Of a stretch of 64,000 nucleotides of DNA, positions 41,477 to 50,475 are shown in pieces; position 1 is the stretch's first letter; each line of letters begins with the position of its first letter. The stretch comes from Xylophilus rhododendri (lineage in GTDB: Bacteria; Pseudomonadota; Gammaproteobacteria; Burkholderiales; Burkholderiaceae_C), in contig NZ_CP047650.1 of assembly GCF_009906855.1 (NCBI RefSeq), positions 4,588,001 through 4,652,000 of the forward strand, read 5' to 3'. The notes under the pieces are model-generated. The model was given only the letters and a program-made list of their open reading frames with translations. It ran no database searches and had not been told where the DNA came from. Made by a program: the position numbers and the translations under genes.

Positions 41477-42826
41477 ATGAAGCGCCTCGCCATCACCCTC
41501 GCCGCCGCTCTCGCCTGCGGCGCCGTCTCCGCCCAGCCCACGCAGACCGTCTTCCCCGCCACCCTGGCCGGCCATGCCCTGCTGCCCGCGCAGTCGTACA
41601 TGCCGGCTCCGAAGGATGCGCCGGCCGACCTGCAGTCCAGCGGCAAGTTCAGCGACGGCAAACGCACCGAGGCCGTCGGCACGGTCGAGGGCCTGTCCGG
41701 CGGCCGCGGCACCGGTGTCTTCCTGCCCTTCAAGGGCCAGCCGCTGCAGGGCCATTCGGGCATCAAGCGCATGGAAGACGGCAGCTTCTGGATCCTCACC
41801 GACAACGGTGCCGGCGCCAAGGCCAACTCGCCGGACTTCATGCTCTACCTCAACCACTACAAGGTCGATTTCGGGAGCGGCAAGTTCAGGCACCTGGGTG
41901 CTGTCTTCCTGCACGACCCGGACAAGAAGGTGCCGTTTCGCATCGTCCATGAAGGCAGCAAGCAGCGTTACCTGACCGGCTCCGATTTCGATCCCGAGAG
42001 CTTCCAGTTCGCCGGCGGCGCCCTGTGGATCGGCGAGGAGTTCGGGCCCTACCTGATCAAGGCCGACCTCAAGGGCAAGGTGCTCGCCGTGTACGACGCG
42101 CTGGTCGACGGCAAGCCGGTGCGCTCGCCCGACCATCCCTCGGTGACCACGCCCGGCGTGCCCGGCGGCGCGGTGGATTTCCAGGTGAAGCGCTCCAAGG
42201 GCTTCGAGGGCATGGCATCGTCCAAAGACGGCAGCAAGCTCTACGCCCTGCTCGAAGGGCCGGTCTGGAAGGCCGATGCCAAGGACTTCGAACGGGTCGA
42301 CGGCAAGGAGGCGCTGCGGGTGCTGGAGTTCGACGTGGCCGCCGGCAAGTGGACCGGGCGGCACTGGTTCTATCCGCTGGAAGCCAACGGCAATGCGATC
42401 GGCGACTTCAACATGATCGACGGCGACACCGGCCTGATCATCGAACGCGACAACGGCGAAGGCACGGCCGACAAGGCTTGCCCCGAAGGGCAGAAGCGCT
42501 CGGACTGCTTCCATGACATCGCCAAGTTCAAGCGGGTCTACAAGATCGAGTTCGGCGATGCCAACGTGGGGCAGGCGGTGCGCAAGATCGGGTATGTGGA
42601 TCTGCTCAACATCGCGGATCCTCAGCGGCTTTCGCGCAAGCCCTTGAACGACGGGGTGCTGAAGTTTCCCTTCTTCACCATCGAGAACGTGGAGGTCGTG
42701 GATGCGACCCACATCGTGGTTGGCAATGACAACAACCTGCCGTTTTCCAGCAGCCGGGAGCCTGACAAGGCTGATGACAACGAGTTGATCCTGCTGGATG
42801 TCGGGGATTTTCTTCGGGTGAAGTGA
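41477..42826 (+). CDS. Secreted phytase-like esterase-domain protein
   Basis: A 449-aa secreted protein. The signal peptide ends in GAVSAQ (residue 20). The rest matches the esterase-like activity of phytase family, a beta-propeller-like fold: GHSGIKRMEDGSFWILTDNGAGAK, LTGSDFDPESFQFAGGALWIGEEFGPYLIKAD, KGFEGMASSKDGSKLYALLEG and VVDATHIVVGNDNNLPFSSSR. Related proteins hydrolyse phosphoesters, and the FGPY and DNNLP segments hold likely metal or catalytic acids. It lies after phosphate-related genes, but its own substrate is unproven. Confidence 0.85.
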   Translation: MKRLAITLAAALACGAVSAQPTQTVFPATLAGHALLPAQSYMPAPKDAPADLQSSGKFSDGKRTEAVGTVEGLSGGRGTGVFLPFKGQPLQGHSGIKRMEDGSFWILTDNGAGAKANSPDFMLYLNHYKVDFGSGKFRHLGAVFLHDPDKKVPFRIVHEGSKQRYLTGSDFDPESFQFAGGALWIGEEFGPYLIKADLKGKVLAVYDALVDGKPVRSPDHPSVTTPGVPGGAVDFQVKRSKGFEGMASSKDGSKLYALLEGPVWKADAKDFERVDGKEALRVLEFDVAAGKWTGRHWFYPLEANGNAIGDFNMIDGDTGLIIERDNGEGTADKACPEGQKRSDCFHDIAKFKRVYKIEFGDANVGQAVRKIGYVDLLNIADPQRLSRKPLNDGVLKFPFFTIENVEVVDATHIVVGNDNNLPFSSSREPDKADDNELILLDVGDFLRVK

Positions 42827-43019
42827 GGGGGTTTTGTCTCCTTGGCGGAGGGCGGGGCTGGGGCGCGCAAGCCATCGGCTCCACCGTCCGAAGAAGTGGA
42901 AGAAGAGACAGGCCGAAGGCCGCCAAAGAATCCTCGCGACAAGCGACAATCGAAGGCTTTGCCCCGCGCGCAGCGCGCCTTCCCTCCCCGCAGCTGAGCC
43001 ATAGCGGCCCGCTAAAAAC

Positions 43020-43928
43020 ATGTCCCTCTTCACCCGCCTGTTCCCCCTGTGGGCCGCGCTCGCCGCAGCCGCCGCCTATGTCCTGCCCGGCACCTTCGTG
43101 CACCTGCTGCCCTGGGTCACCTGGCTGCTGATGCTGGTGATGTTCGGCATGGGCGCCACGCTCTCCTTCGCCGATTTCCGCCGGGTGCTGGTGCAGCCCG
43201 GCCCGGTGATCGCCGGCGTGCTCATCCATTACCTGGTGATGCCGCTGGCGGCCTTCCTGCTGGCGCGGGTGTTCGACATGCCGCCGGAACTGGTCGCCGG
43301 CATGATCCTGGTGGGCAGCGTGGCCAGCGGCACGGCTTCCACGCTGATGGTCTACATCTCGCGCGGCGACGTGGCCCTGTCGGTGACGATCGGCGCGGTC
43401 TCCACCCTGGTGGGCGTGATCGCCACGCCGCTGCTCACCCGGCTCTACATCAACGCCAACGTGGCGGTGGACGTGCTGGGCCTGCTGCTGAGCATCCTGC
43501 AGATCGTGGTGGTGCCGGTGCTGCTGGGCCTGCTGCTCAACCATTTCGCCCGCAATGCGGTGCGCGCGGCGGAGAAGGCGCTGCCCTATGTCTCGGTGTT
43601 CTCCATCCTGGCCATCATCGCCGCCGTGGTCGCGGCCAGCCACGGCAAGATCGCCACCGTCGGCCCGACGCTGTTCATCGCCGTGATCCTGCACAACGCC
43701 CTGGGCCTGCTCGGCGGCTACTGGGGCGGACGCCTGCTGAAGTTCGACGAGTCGGTCTGCCGCACGCTGGCGCTGGAGGTGGGCATGCAGAACTCCGGCC
43801 TGGCCGCCGCCCTGGGCAACCTGTACTTCTCGCCGCTGGCCGCGCTGCCGGGGGCGGTGTTCTCGGTGTGGCACAACATCTCGGGCTCACTGCTGGCGGG
43901 GCACTGGGCGCGCAAGTCGACGAAGTAA
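43020..43928 (+). CDS. Bile acid:sodium symporter (BASS) family transporter
   Basis: A 302-aa permease with about ten hydrophobic segments. It shows [21 protein letters not shown], the sodium-site region [26 protein letters not shown], and the second-half crossover [23 protein letters not shown], both typical of BASS proteins. Bacterial members move organic anions such as pantoate, pyruvate or bile-acid-like compounds with Na+. A 193-base gap with a small hairpin lies upstream. Its stop is seven bases from the convergent Lrp-type gene. Confidence 0.9.
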   Translation: MSLFTRLFPLWAALAAAAAYVLPGTFVHLLPWVTWLLMLVMFGMGATLSFADFRRVLVQPGPVIAGVLIHYLVMPLAAFLLARVFDMPPELVAGMILVGSVASGTASTLMVYISRGDVALSVTIGAVSTLVGVIATPLLTRLYINANVAVDVLGLLLSILQIVVVPVLLGLLLNHFARNAVRAAEKALPYVSVFSILAIIAAVVAASHGKIATVGPTLFIAVILHNALGLLGGYWGGRLLKFDESVCRTLALEVGMQNSGLAAALGNLYFSPLAALPGAVFSVWHNISGSLLAGHWARKSTK

Positions 43929-43934
43929 TCCGGC

Positions 43935-44432
43935 TCACACCGGCGCCAGGCTCGCCTCCTTCATCGTGCGCAGCACGAAATGCGACTTGCTGTGCCGGAT
44001 GCCCGGGATCTTGTAGAGCCGCTCGCGCAGCAGCCGTTCGTAGTCGCGGGTGTCGCGTACCGCCAGGCGGATGTAGTAGTCGTAGTCGCCGGAGACCAGG
44101 TAGGCCTCCATCACCTCGGGGATCGTCGCCAGGATGCGGCCGAACTCGTAGAGGGTCTCGTCGGTGTGGCTCTCCAGGGTGAGCTGCACGATGACCGAGT
44201 CGCGGTAGCCCAGGCGGGCGGGGTTCACGTCCACCGTGTAGCGGCGGATCACGCCCTCGGACTCCAGGCGCTTGATGCGGGTCCAGCAGGCGGTGGAGGA
44301 CAGGCCCACTTCCGCGCCGATCTCGTTCAAGGTCTTGCGGCTGTCCTGCATCAGCAGGCGCAGGATGGCCATGTCGAGTTTGTCGAAAGATTTTTCGGTC
44401 TGATCGACTGAATCCGGTTTGATCTTCGGCAT
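43935..44432 (-). CDS. Lrp/AsnC-family transcriptional regulator
   Basis: A 165-aa feast/famine regulator. The helix-turn-helix is LNEIGAEVGLSSTACWTRIKRLESEGVIRRYTV. The C-terminal ligand-binding domain (RAM) shows VMEAYLVSGDYDYYIRLAVRDTRDYERLL. ATG 44432 is preferred; a TTG 27 bases upstream is possible. It diverges from an acetolactate synthase gene with operator-like palindromes between, so it probably controls that gene in response to an amino acid, possibly a branched-chain one. Confidence 0.92.
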   Translation of the reverse strand: MPKIKPDSVDQTEKSFDKLDMAILRLLMQDSRKTLNEIGAEVGLSSTACWTRIKRLESEGVIRRYTVDVNPARLGYRDSVIVQLTLESHTDETLYEFGRILATIPEVMEAYLVSGDYDYYIRLAVRDTRDYERLLRERLYKIPGIRHSKSHFVLRTMKEASLAPV

Positions 44433-44447
44433 GAGAGGGTTTGGCGA

Positions 44448-44494
44448 TGGAAATTCCAAAGCCTATTCTGGTGGTTCCACGGAAAAATCACCAG
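44448..44494. promoter_or_regulatory. Operator-like palindromes between the Lrp and acetolactate synthase genes
   Basis: TGGAAATTCCA (44448-44458) is a perfect 11-base palindrome. CTGGTG-N15-CACCAG (44468-44494) is a second inverted repeat that ends at the ATG of the synthase at 44495. Lrp/AsnC proteins bind such imperfect palindromes, often in phased pairs. Confidence 0.5.
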
Positions 44495-46264
44495 ATGGAA
44501 CAAGCCCTCGCCGAACCCCTTCATGACCTGGCGTCGACGCCGACCCCGATCAACGGCGCCCAGGCGCTGCTGCAGGCGCTGATCGACAGCGGCATCGACA
44601 CCCTCTTCGGCTACCCCGGCGGCGCCGCCCTGCCGCTGTACGACGCGCTGCATGGCGAGCCCCGGCTGCGCCATGTGCTGGTGCGCCACGAACAGGCGGC
44701 GGTGCATGCGGCCGAGGGTTATGCACGCAGCACCGGCAAGGTCGGCGTGGTGCTGGTGACCTCCGGGCCGGGCGTGGCCAACACGATTTCCGGACTGCTG
44801 GATGCGATCAGCGATTCGATCCCGCTGCTGTGCATCAGCGGCCAGGTGGCGACCGGGGTGATCGGCACCCAGGCCTTCCAGGAGAGCGATGCGCTGGGCA
44901 TGTCGCGGCCGGTGACCAAGTGGAACCGGCAACTGCGCTGCGCCGACGACATCCCCGCCACCGTCGCCAAGGCGCTGGCCGTGGCGGCCGGCGGCCGGCC
45001 GGGGCCGGTGCTGCTGGACCTGCCCAAGGATGTGCAGCTGGCGACGCTGCGCCGCACGCCGGCCGTTTCAGCGCAGGCGCCGAAGCCGGCGAGCGTGAAG
45101 CCTTCGCCCGGCGCCATCCAGCGCGCGGCCGACCTGATCTCCACCGCGCAGCGCCCGGTGTTCTACGGCGGCGGCGGGCTGGTCAATGCCGGGCCGCAGG
45201 CCTGCGCGGATTTCACCGAACTGGTCCGGCGCATGGGCGCGCCCTGCACGCTGACGCTGATGGGCCTGGGCGCGTTTCCAGCTTCCGATCCCGCCTTCCT
45301 CGGCATGTTGGGCATGCACGGCACGGTGGAGGCCAACCTGGCGATGCACGAGGCCGATCTGGTGGTGTGCATAGGCGCGCGTTTCGACGACCGGGTCACC
45401 GGCAAGCTCGGCGAGTTCTGCCCCAAGGCCCGCAAGATCCATGTGGACATAGACCCCGCCAGCATCCACCGCACGGTGAAGGTCGATGTGCCGGTGGTGG
45501 CCGATTGCGGCAGCGCCTTGCAGGCCCTGCTGGCCGAGCCGGCGCTGGCCGAGGCCGATCCGCAGCGCCTGGCAGGCTGGTGGCGCCGCATCGAAGGCTG
45601 GCGTGCGCGCGACTGCCTGGCCTTCGAGCCCCGGGCCGATTCGATCCTGCCGCAGCAGCTCATGGCCACGTTGCAGCAAAAGCTGCAAGGCCGCGAGGCC
45701 ATCGTCTCCACCGACGTCGGCCAGCACCAGATGTGGGCCGCCCAGTACCTGCGCTTCGACGCGCCGCGCCGCTGGCTCACCTCGGGCGGCGCCGGCACCA
45801 TGGGCTACGGTCTGCCGGCGGCCATCGGCGCGCAGATCGCCCATCCGGACAGCACGGTGGTCTGCGTGAGCGGCGACGCCTCCATCCTGATGAACATCCA
45901 GGAACTGTCCACCGCGGTGCAGCACGGCGCGCCGGTGAAGGTGGTGCTGTCGAACAACGGCTACATGGGCATGGTGCGGCAGTGGCAGGAGATGAACCAC
46001 GGCAATCGCCTGAGCCACAGCTGGAACGCCGCGCTGCCCGATTTCGTGGCTCTGGCGCGCGCCTTCGGCTGGGGTGCGCGGCGGGTGGCCGATCCGGCGG
46101 AGCTGGCGCAGGCGCTCGATGAATGCCTGGCCTGGGACGGGCCCTTCTTCCTGGACGTGCAGGTGGCGCCGCAGGAGAACTGCTACCCGATGATCCCGGC
46201 CGGCCGGGGCCATCACGAGATCCTGCTGTCGGCCGGTGCGTGGATGCCGCGCGAGGCGGCTTAG
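44495..46264 (+). CDS. Acetolactate synthase large subunit (IlvB-like, ThDP-dependent)
   Basis: A 589-aa ThDP enzyme that condenses pyruvate with pyruvate or 2-ketobutyrate. The catalytic Glu66 lies in VRHEQAAVHAAEGYARSTG. Further signatures are FGYPGGAALPLYDAL, TSGPGVANTISGLLDAISDSIPLLCISGQV, and the ThDP-Mg site GDASILMNIQELSTAVQHGAPVKVVLSNNGYMGMVRQWQE. No small regulatory subunit (ilvN) follows, unlike the biosynthetic pair. ATG 44495 leaves room for an operator; ATG 44447, in frame with GAGAGGG upstream, is the alternative. It may be a catabolic or auxiliary enzyme. Its stop overlaps the convergent NIT-domain gene by four bases. Confidence 0.88.
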   Translation: MEQALAEPLHDLASTPTPINGAQALLQALIDSGIDTLFGYPGGAALPLYDALHGEPRLRHVLVRHEQAAVHAAEGYARSTGKVGVVLVTSGPGVANTISGLLDAISDSIPLLCISGQVATGVIGTQAFQESDALGMSRPVTKWNRQLRCADDIPATVAKALAVAAGGRPGPVLLDLPKDVQLATLRRTPAVSAQAPKPASVKPSPGAIQRAADLISTAQRPVFYGGGGLVNAGPQACADFTELVRRMGAPCTLTLMGLGAFPASDPAFLGMLGMHGTVEANLAMHEADLVVCIGARFDDRVTGKLGEFCPKARKIHVDIDPASIHRTVKVDVPVVADCGSALQALLAEPALAEADPQRLAGWWRRIEGWRARDCLAFEPRADSILPQQLMATLQQKLQGREAIVSTDVGQHQMWAAQYLRFDAPRRWLTSGGAGTMGYGLPAAIGAQIAHPDSTVVCVSGDASILMNIQELSTAVQHGAPVKVVLSNNGYMGMVRQWQEMNHGNRLSHSWNAALPDFVALARAFGWGARRVADPAELAQALDECLAWDGPFFLDVQVAPQENCYPMIPAGRGHHEILLSAGAWMPREAA

Positions 46265-47247
46265 GCTTTCGGGTCGCCGCAGGCGAAGAAGCGGTCCACC
46301 GCCTGCGCCCGCGCCGGCGGGTTCTCGCGCAGATGGCGCAGCAGGCCGCGGGTGTCGCGCAGCTCCACCCGGGCCTGGCGGATGCTGGCGGCGCAGTCGC
46401 CGCGCAGCTGCTGCAGCAGGGCGGTCTGCAAAGCCCACAGCCCGTCGATGCGGCCGGAACAGGCATCGAACCAGGGTTTGCTCAGGCCGGTGTCCAGCAC
46501 GCTGCCGGGCCGTGCGCCCAGCAGGATGCTGCGCAGCGCCTGAAGTTCGGCCAGGCCGGCGCGCACCTGCTCGCGCCACAAACCCAGCAGTTCCGCATCG
46601 GCCGCTTCGGCGAAGGCCGCCAGGCAGGCCTGCTGCGTGTCGATCAGCCGGGCCACCCGGCGCTGCTGGGTTTCGTTGTTCCAGCCGGAGGCAAAGAGCA
46701 GGGCGCCGAGCGCCCGCTCCTGTCCGGCCGCCTCCTTGGCCTGCACCAGGTGGACCAGGGCGCGCAGCAGGCCTTGCAGGCCGGGCACGGCGGCGGTCTC
46801 GGCGATCTGCACCATCAGCTCGATCAGGCCGGCGATCAGGTGGCTGTAGCCGGCCACCATGGCGTGCGCGTCCATGCCCTGGCGTTCGATCTGGCCGCGC
46901 ATGCCTTCCAGGGCATCGAGGCCGAGCAGCACCCAGGCCATCAGCGACAGCGCGCCCGCCGTAGCACCGCGCTCCGGCTCGGCATGGCGGGAGAAAGCCG
47001 AGGCCAGTGCCTTCTGGGCGGCGCGGCTGTCCTCCTCCATGGCCAGCCGCTCCTGCGAGAAACGCAGGCCGCGCGATGCCAGGTAGATGCTGGATGCGCC
47101 GCGTTCGCGCTGCAGGCAGCGGATCGCCCGGCCGATCACTTCGAGCAGGTCGGCGCGGCTGGCCAGGCCATGCATCGCATCGACTTCCAGTTGGCGGGCA
47201 CGGTGCACCAGGGCGGATGCAGACAGCTGCACGACCGGATCGATCAT
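46261..47247 (-). CDS. NIT-domain nitrate/nitrite sensor protein without ANTAR
   Basis: A 328-aa protein of the nitrate- and nitrite-sensing NIT domain family. Visible signatures are IRCLQRERGASSIYLASRG near residue 42, the NIT helix start, and VARLIDTQQACLAAFAEAAD with several further helices. In NasR of Klebsiella a C-terminal ANTAR RNA-binding domain follows NIT; here the C-terminus (LRDTRGLLRHLRENPPARAQAVDRFFACGDPKA) is too short and lacks that motif. It follows nirD by 40 bases and is probably the last gene of nirB-nirD-NIT. It may act through a partner protein. The assignment is good for the domain, weak for mechanism. Confidence 0.78.
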   Translation of the reverse strand: MIDPVVQLSASALVHRARQLEVDAMHGLASRADLLEVIGRAIRCLQRERGASSIYLASRGLRFSQERLAMEEDSRAAQKALASAFSRHAEPERGATAGALSLMAWVLLGLDALEGMRGQIERQGMDAHAMVAGYSHLIAGLIELMVQIAETAAVPGLQGLLRALVHLVQAKEAAGQERALGALLFASGWNNETQQRRVARLIDTQQACLAAFAEAADAELLGLWREQVRAGLAELQALRSILLGARPGSVLDTGLSKPWFDACSGRIDGLWALQTALLQQLRGDCAASIRQARVELRDTRGLLRHLRENPPARAQAVDRFFACGDPKA

Positions 47248-47287
47248 TGGAGGGACTCCCGCGGTTTTACACGCGCGGGCGCGGCCC

Positions 47288-47629
47288 TCAACCGCCGAGC
47301 GCCACCAGCACCCGCTGCCCCTCGATTCTCACGCCATGCGTGGCCACCGACAGTTCCGGCATCTCCAGGCATTCCCCGGTGCGCAGGTCGAAGTGGTTCT
47401 TGTAGAGGGGCGAGGCCACGACCAGCCGATCGCCCAGGTTGCCCACCAGCCCGCGCGAGAGCACGCTGGCGCCGGACTTGGGGTCGACGTTGTCGATGGC
47501 GTGGAAGTCGCTCTGGCCGACGCGGAAGACGGCCACATGCCGGCCCTCCACCAGGGCGCAGACGCCGGTGCCGGGCAGGATGTCGTCGATCTCGCAGACG
47601 GCGGTGTAGTTCGCGGTGGCGGTGTTCAT
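47288..47629 (-). CDS. nirD: Nitrite reductase [NAD(P)H] small subunit NirD
   Basis: A 113-aa Rieske-fold small subunit. It matches NirD in VCEIDDILPGTGVCALVEGRHVAVF, AIDNVDPKSGASVLSRGLVG and VVASPLYKNHFDLRTGECLE. The cluster ligands of true Rieske proteins are absent, as in most NirD. It pairs with NirB for cytoplasmic reduction of nitrite to ammonium. Its ATG lies one base after the nirB stop. Confidence 0.93.
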   Translation of the reverse strand: MNTATANYTAVCEIDDILPGTGVCALVEGRHVAVFRVGQSDFHAIDNVDPKSGASVLSRGLVGNLGDRLVVASPLYKNHFDLRTGECLEMPELSVATHGVRIEGQRVLVALGG

Positions 47630-47630
47630 C

Positions 47631-50156
47631 TCAGATCCCCTCGGCCATGGCGGGCACACGTTCTTCCGGGCGCGCCGGGCGGATCTGGCCGCGCTCCTCC
47701 ACGAACACCACATGTTCGTCGGCCTTGTCGCTGTTGACGAAGGAGCGGAAGCGGCGCCGCACGGCGGGGTCGGTGACGGCGGTCTTCCACTCGCACTGGT
47801 AGGTGTCGGCCACATGCTGCATCTGGGCTTCGAGTTCGGCGTTCAGGCCCAGCGAGTCGTGCAGCAGCACGTCCTTCAGGTAATCGAGCCCGCCTTCGAG
47901 GTTCTCGCGCCAGGTGCTGGTGCGCTGCAGCCGGTCGGCGGTGCGCACGTAGAACATCAGCACCCGGTCGATCAGCTGGATCAGCTGCGCCTTGTCGAGG
48001 TCGGTGGCGAAGAGTTCCGCATGGCGCGGCTTCATGCCGCCGTTGCCGCAGATGTAGAGGTTCCAGCCCTTGTCGGTGGCGATGATGCCGATGTCCTTGC
48101 CCTGCGCCTCGGCGCATTCGCGGGTGCAGCCGGACACGCCGAACTTGATCTTGTGCGGCGAACGCAGGCCCTTGTAGCGGTTCTCCAGCTCGACGGCCAG
48201 GCCCACGCTGTCGCCCACGCCGTAGCGGCACCAGGTGGAGCCGACGCAGCTCTTCACCGTGCGCAGCGACTTGCCGTAGGCATGGCCGGATTCGAAGCCG
48301 GCGGCGATCAGCTCCTCCCAGATCAGCGGCAGCTGCTCCACCCGCGCGCCGAACAGGTCCACCCGCTGGCCGCCGGTGACCTTGGTGTAGAGGCCGTATT
48401 TCTTGGCCACCTGGCCGACGGCGATCAGGCCGTCGGGCGTGACCTCGCCGCCGGGCATGCGCGGCACCACCGAATAGCTGCCGTCCTTCTGGATGTTGCC
48501 CAGGTAGTAGTCGTTGCTGTCCTGCAGCGCGGCCAGGTCCTTCTTCAGCACGAACTCGTTCCAGCAGGAGGCGAACACGCTGGCGGCCACCGGCTTGCAG
48601 ATGTCGCAGCCCAGGCCCTGGCCATGGCGGGCCAGCAGTTCGTCGAAGCTGCGGATGTCGCCGACGCGGACCAGGTGGTAGATCTCCTGGCGCGAGTAGG
48701 GGAAGTGCTCGCAGACATGGTTGTTGACCGCCATGCCGCGTTTGGCCATCTCCAGCTTCATGATCTGCGTGACCAGCGGCACGCAGCCGCCGCAGGTGGC
48801 GCCGGCCTTGGTGCAGGCCTTCATCTCGGCGATGGTGCAGGCGCCTTCGCCCACGGCGGCGTTGATGCGGCCCTTGCTCACGTCGTTGCAGGAGCAGATC
48901 TGGGCGCTGTCGGGCAGGGCGTCCACGCCCAGGCCGGGTTGGGCCTTGCCGTCGGAGGAGGGCAGGATCAGGAACTCGGGCTCGGCCGGCAGCTTGATGC
49001 CGTTCAGGGCCATCTGCAGCAGGGTGCCGTATTCGGCCGCGTCGCCGATCAGCACCGCGCCCAGCAGCTGCTGGCCGTCCGGGCTCACCACGATCTTCTT
49101 GTAGACCTGGCGGCGCTCGTCCAGGTACTGGTAGCTGCGGCTGCCGGCGGTGCGGCCGTGGGCATCGCCGATGCTGGCCACGTCCACGCCCATCAGCTTG
49201 AGCTTGGTGCTCATGTCGGCGCCGACGAAGGAGGCGTCGGCGTCGTCGGCGATGTGGCGGGCGGCCACACGCGCCATGTCGTAGCCGGGGGCGACCAGGC
49301 CGAAGGTCTGTTCGTTCCAGGCGGCGCATTCGCCGATGGCGTAGATGTCGGGGTCGCTGGTGCGGCAGGTGCTGTCGATGGCGATGCCGCCGCGCGGGCC
49401 CACGGCCAGCTGGCTCTGGCGGGCGAGTTCGTCGCGCGGGCGGATGCCGGCGGAGAACACGATCATGTCGGCCTCCAGGTGCGAGCCGTCGGCGAACACC
49501 ATGCGGTGGCGGCCGCGCGCGCCGTCGGTGATCTCCAGGGTGTTGCGGCCGGTGTGCACCTGCACGCCCAGCTCTTCGATCTTGGCCTGCAGCACCCGGC
49601 CGCCGGCCTCGTCCACCTGCACCGCCATCAGGCGCGGGGCGAACTCCACCACATGGGTCTGCAGGCCCATGTCGCGCAAGGCCTTGGCGCATTCGAGGCC
49701 GAGCAGGCCGCCGCCCACCACCACGCCGGTCTGCGACTTGGAGCCGGAGAGCTGCATGCCCTCCAGATCCTCGATGGTGCGGTAGACATGGCAGTGCGCC
49801 CGGTCACGGCCCGGCACCTGGGGCACGAAGGGGTTGGAGCCGGCGGCGATCACCAGCTTGTCGTAGGGCAGGACTTGGCCGTCCACCGTGGTGACGGTGT
49901 TGCCGCGCCGGTCGATGGAAGCGGCCCGGGTGGCCAGGCGCAGGGAAAAGCCGGTGCGCTCGAAGAAGCCGGCCTCCACCAAGGACAGGGCCTCGGCCGA
50001 ACGTCCGCTGAAGAATTCCGACAGATGCACCCGGTCGTAGGCCGCGCGCGGTTCTTCGCAGAGCACGGTGACCTGGGCATGCTCGATGCCGGTCGCAGCC
50101 AGGCTTTCGAGAAACTTGTGGCCCACCATGCCGTGGCCGATGAGGATGATTTTCAT
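47631..50156 (-). CDS. nirB: Nitrite reductase [NAD(P)H] large subunit NirB
   Basis: An 841-aa siroheme enzyme for assimilatory nitrite reduction. The FAD/NAD(P)H part opens IILIGHGMVGHKFLESL, with VVGGGLLGLECAKAL as the second Rossmann motif and DIYAIGECAAW. A BFD-like [2Fe-2S] site follows (CSCNDVSKG with CGGC). The siroheme-[4Fe-4S] ligands are C637, C643, C677 and C681 in C-x5-C-x33-C-x3-C. ATG 50156 is chosen because the FAD motif starts at once. It heads nirB-nirD-NIT and has a long structured leader. No nitrate reductase or transporter is in the window. Confidence 0.95.
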   Translation of the reverse strand: MKIILIGHGMVGHKFLESLAATGIEHAQVTVLCEEPRAAYDRVHLSEFFSGRSAEALSLVEAGFFERTGFSLRLATRAASIDRRGNTVTTVDGQVLPYDKLVIAAGSNPFVPQVPGRDRAHCHVYRTIEDLEGMQLSGSKSQTGVVVGGGLLGLECAKALRDMGLQTHVVEFAPRLMAVQVDEAGGRVLQAKIEELGVQVHTGRNTLEITDGARGRHRMVFADGSHLEADMIVFSAGIRPRDELARQSQLAVGPRGGIAIDSTCRTSDPDIYAIGECAAWNEQTFGLVAPGYDMARVAARHIADDADASFVGADMSTKLKLMGVDVASIGDAHGRTAGSRSYQYLDERRQVYKKIVVSPDGQQLLGAVLIGDAAEYGTLLQMALNGIKLPAEPEFLILPSSDGKAQPGLGVDALPDSAQICSCNDVSKGRINAAVGEGACTIAEMKACTKAGATCGGCVPLVTQIMKLEMAKRGMAVNNHVCEHFPYSRQEIYHLVRVGDIRSFDELLARHGQGLGCDICKPVAASVFASCWNEFVLKKDLAALQDSNDYYLGNIQKDGSYSVVPRMPGGEVTPDGLIAVGQVAKKYGLYTKVTGGQRVDLFGARVEQLPLIWEELIAAGFESGHAYGKSLRTVKSCVGSTWCRYGVGDSVGLAVELENRYKGLRSPHKIKFGVSGCTRECAEAQGKDIGIIATDKGWNLYICGNGGMKPRHAELFATDLDKAQLIQLIDRVLMFYVRTADRLQRTSTWRENLEGGLDYLKDVLLHDSLGLNAELEAQMQHVADTYQCEWKTAVTDPAVRRRFRSFVNSDKADEHVVFVEERGQIRPARPEERVPAMAEGI

Positions 50157-50475
50157 GGGGTATCCTGCGTGGGGACCCGGTGCTTCGCGTGCCAGCCGTG
50201 GGGCCGGCGCCGTCCGTGGAAGGCGACCGAAACCACGCACCGCCGTGGAGCCACGGGTGGGTTTGGAGAGGACGCCTTCATTAGCGGGAGCGATCCGGCG
50301 GCTGCGTTGTCGCGCGGATCGCAGGACATGAAGCAGGTTCTGTGCCGGGCCTGCATGGCCCCTGGGAGGCCGGCCCGCGCCGCCGGTGCACTGAGTTCGG
50401 CCATGCCGCCGCCCGGCGAGGCCCGGCGCGGCCCGCAATGGTGCGTCGGCACGCACCGTCCTGCGCCGCCCTGGC
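50157..50475 (-). promoter_or_regulatory. Gene-free nirB leader with several hairpins
   Basis: 319 bases between the LysR stop and the nirB start. Inverted repeats are GCGATCCG-N17-CGGATCGC (50290-50322), GGGCC-TGCAT-GGCCC (50347-50361) and GGTGCGT-CGGC-ACGCACC (50440-50457). The last one lies just after the LysR stop and might end that transcript, though no T run follows. A transcript starting in this region would give nirB a structured leader, as in nitrate-controlled antitermination. I see no obvious promoter or FNR site. Confidence 0.4.

Noticed and set aside
42827..43019. Small gene in the 193-base gap before the BASS transporter
   Set aside because: Open frames here have odd composition and no ribosome site. 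Only a short CTCC-TTGGC-GGAG hairpin is visible.
50440..50457. Terminator of the LysR gene
   Set aside because: GGTGCGT-CGGC-ACGCACC is a good stem but lacks a following T run, so it is kept only as part of the nirB leader description.
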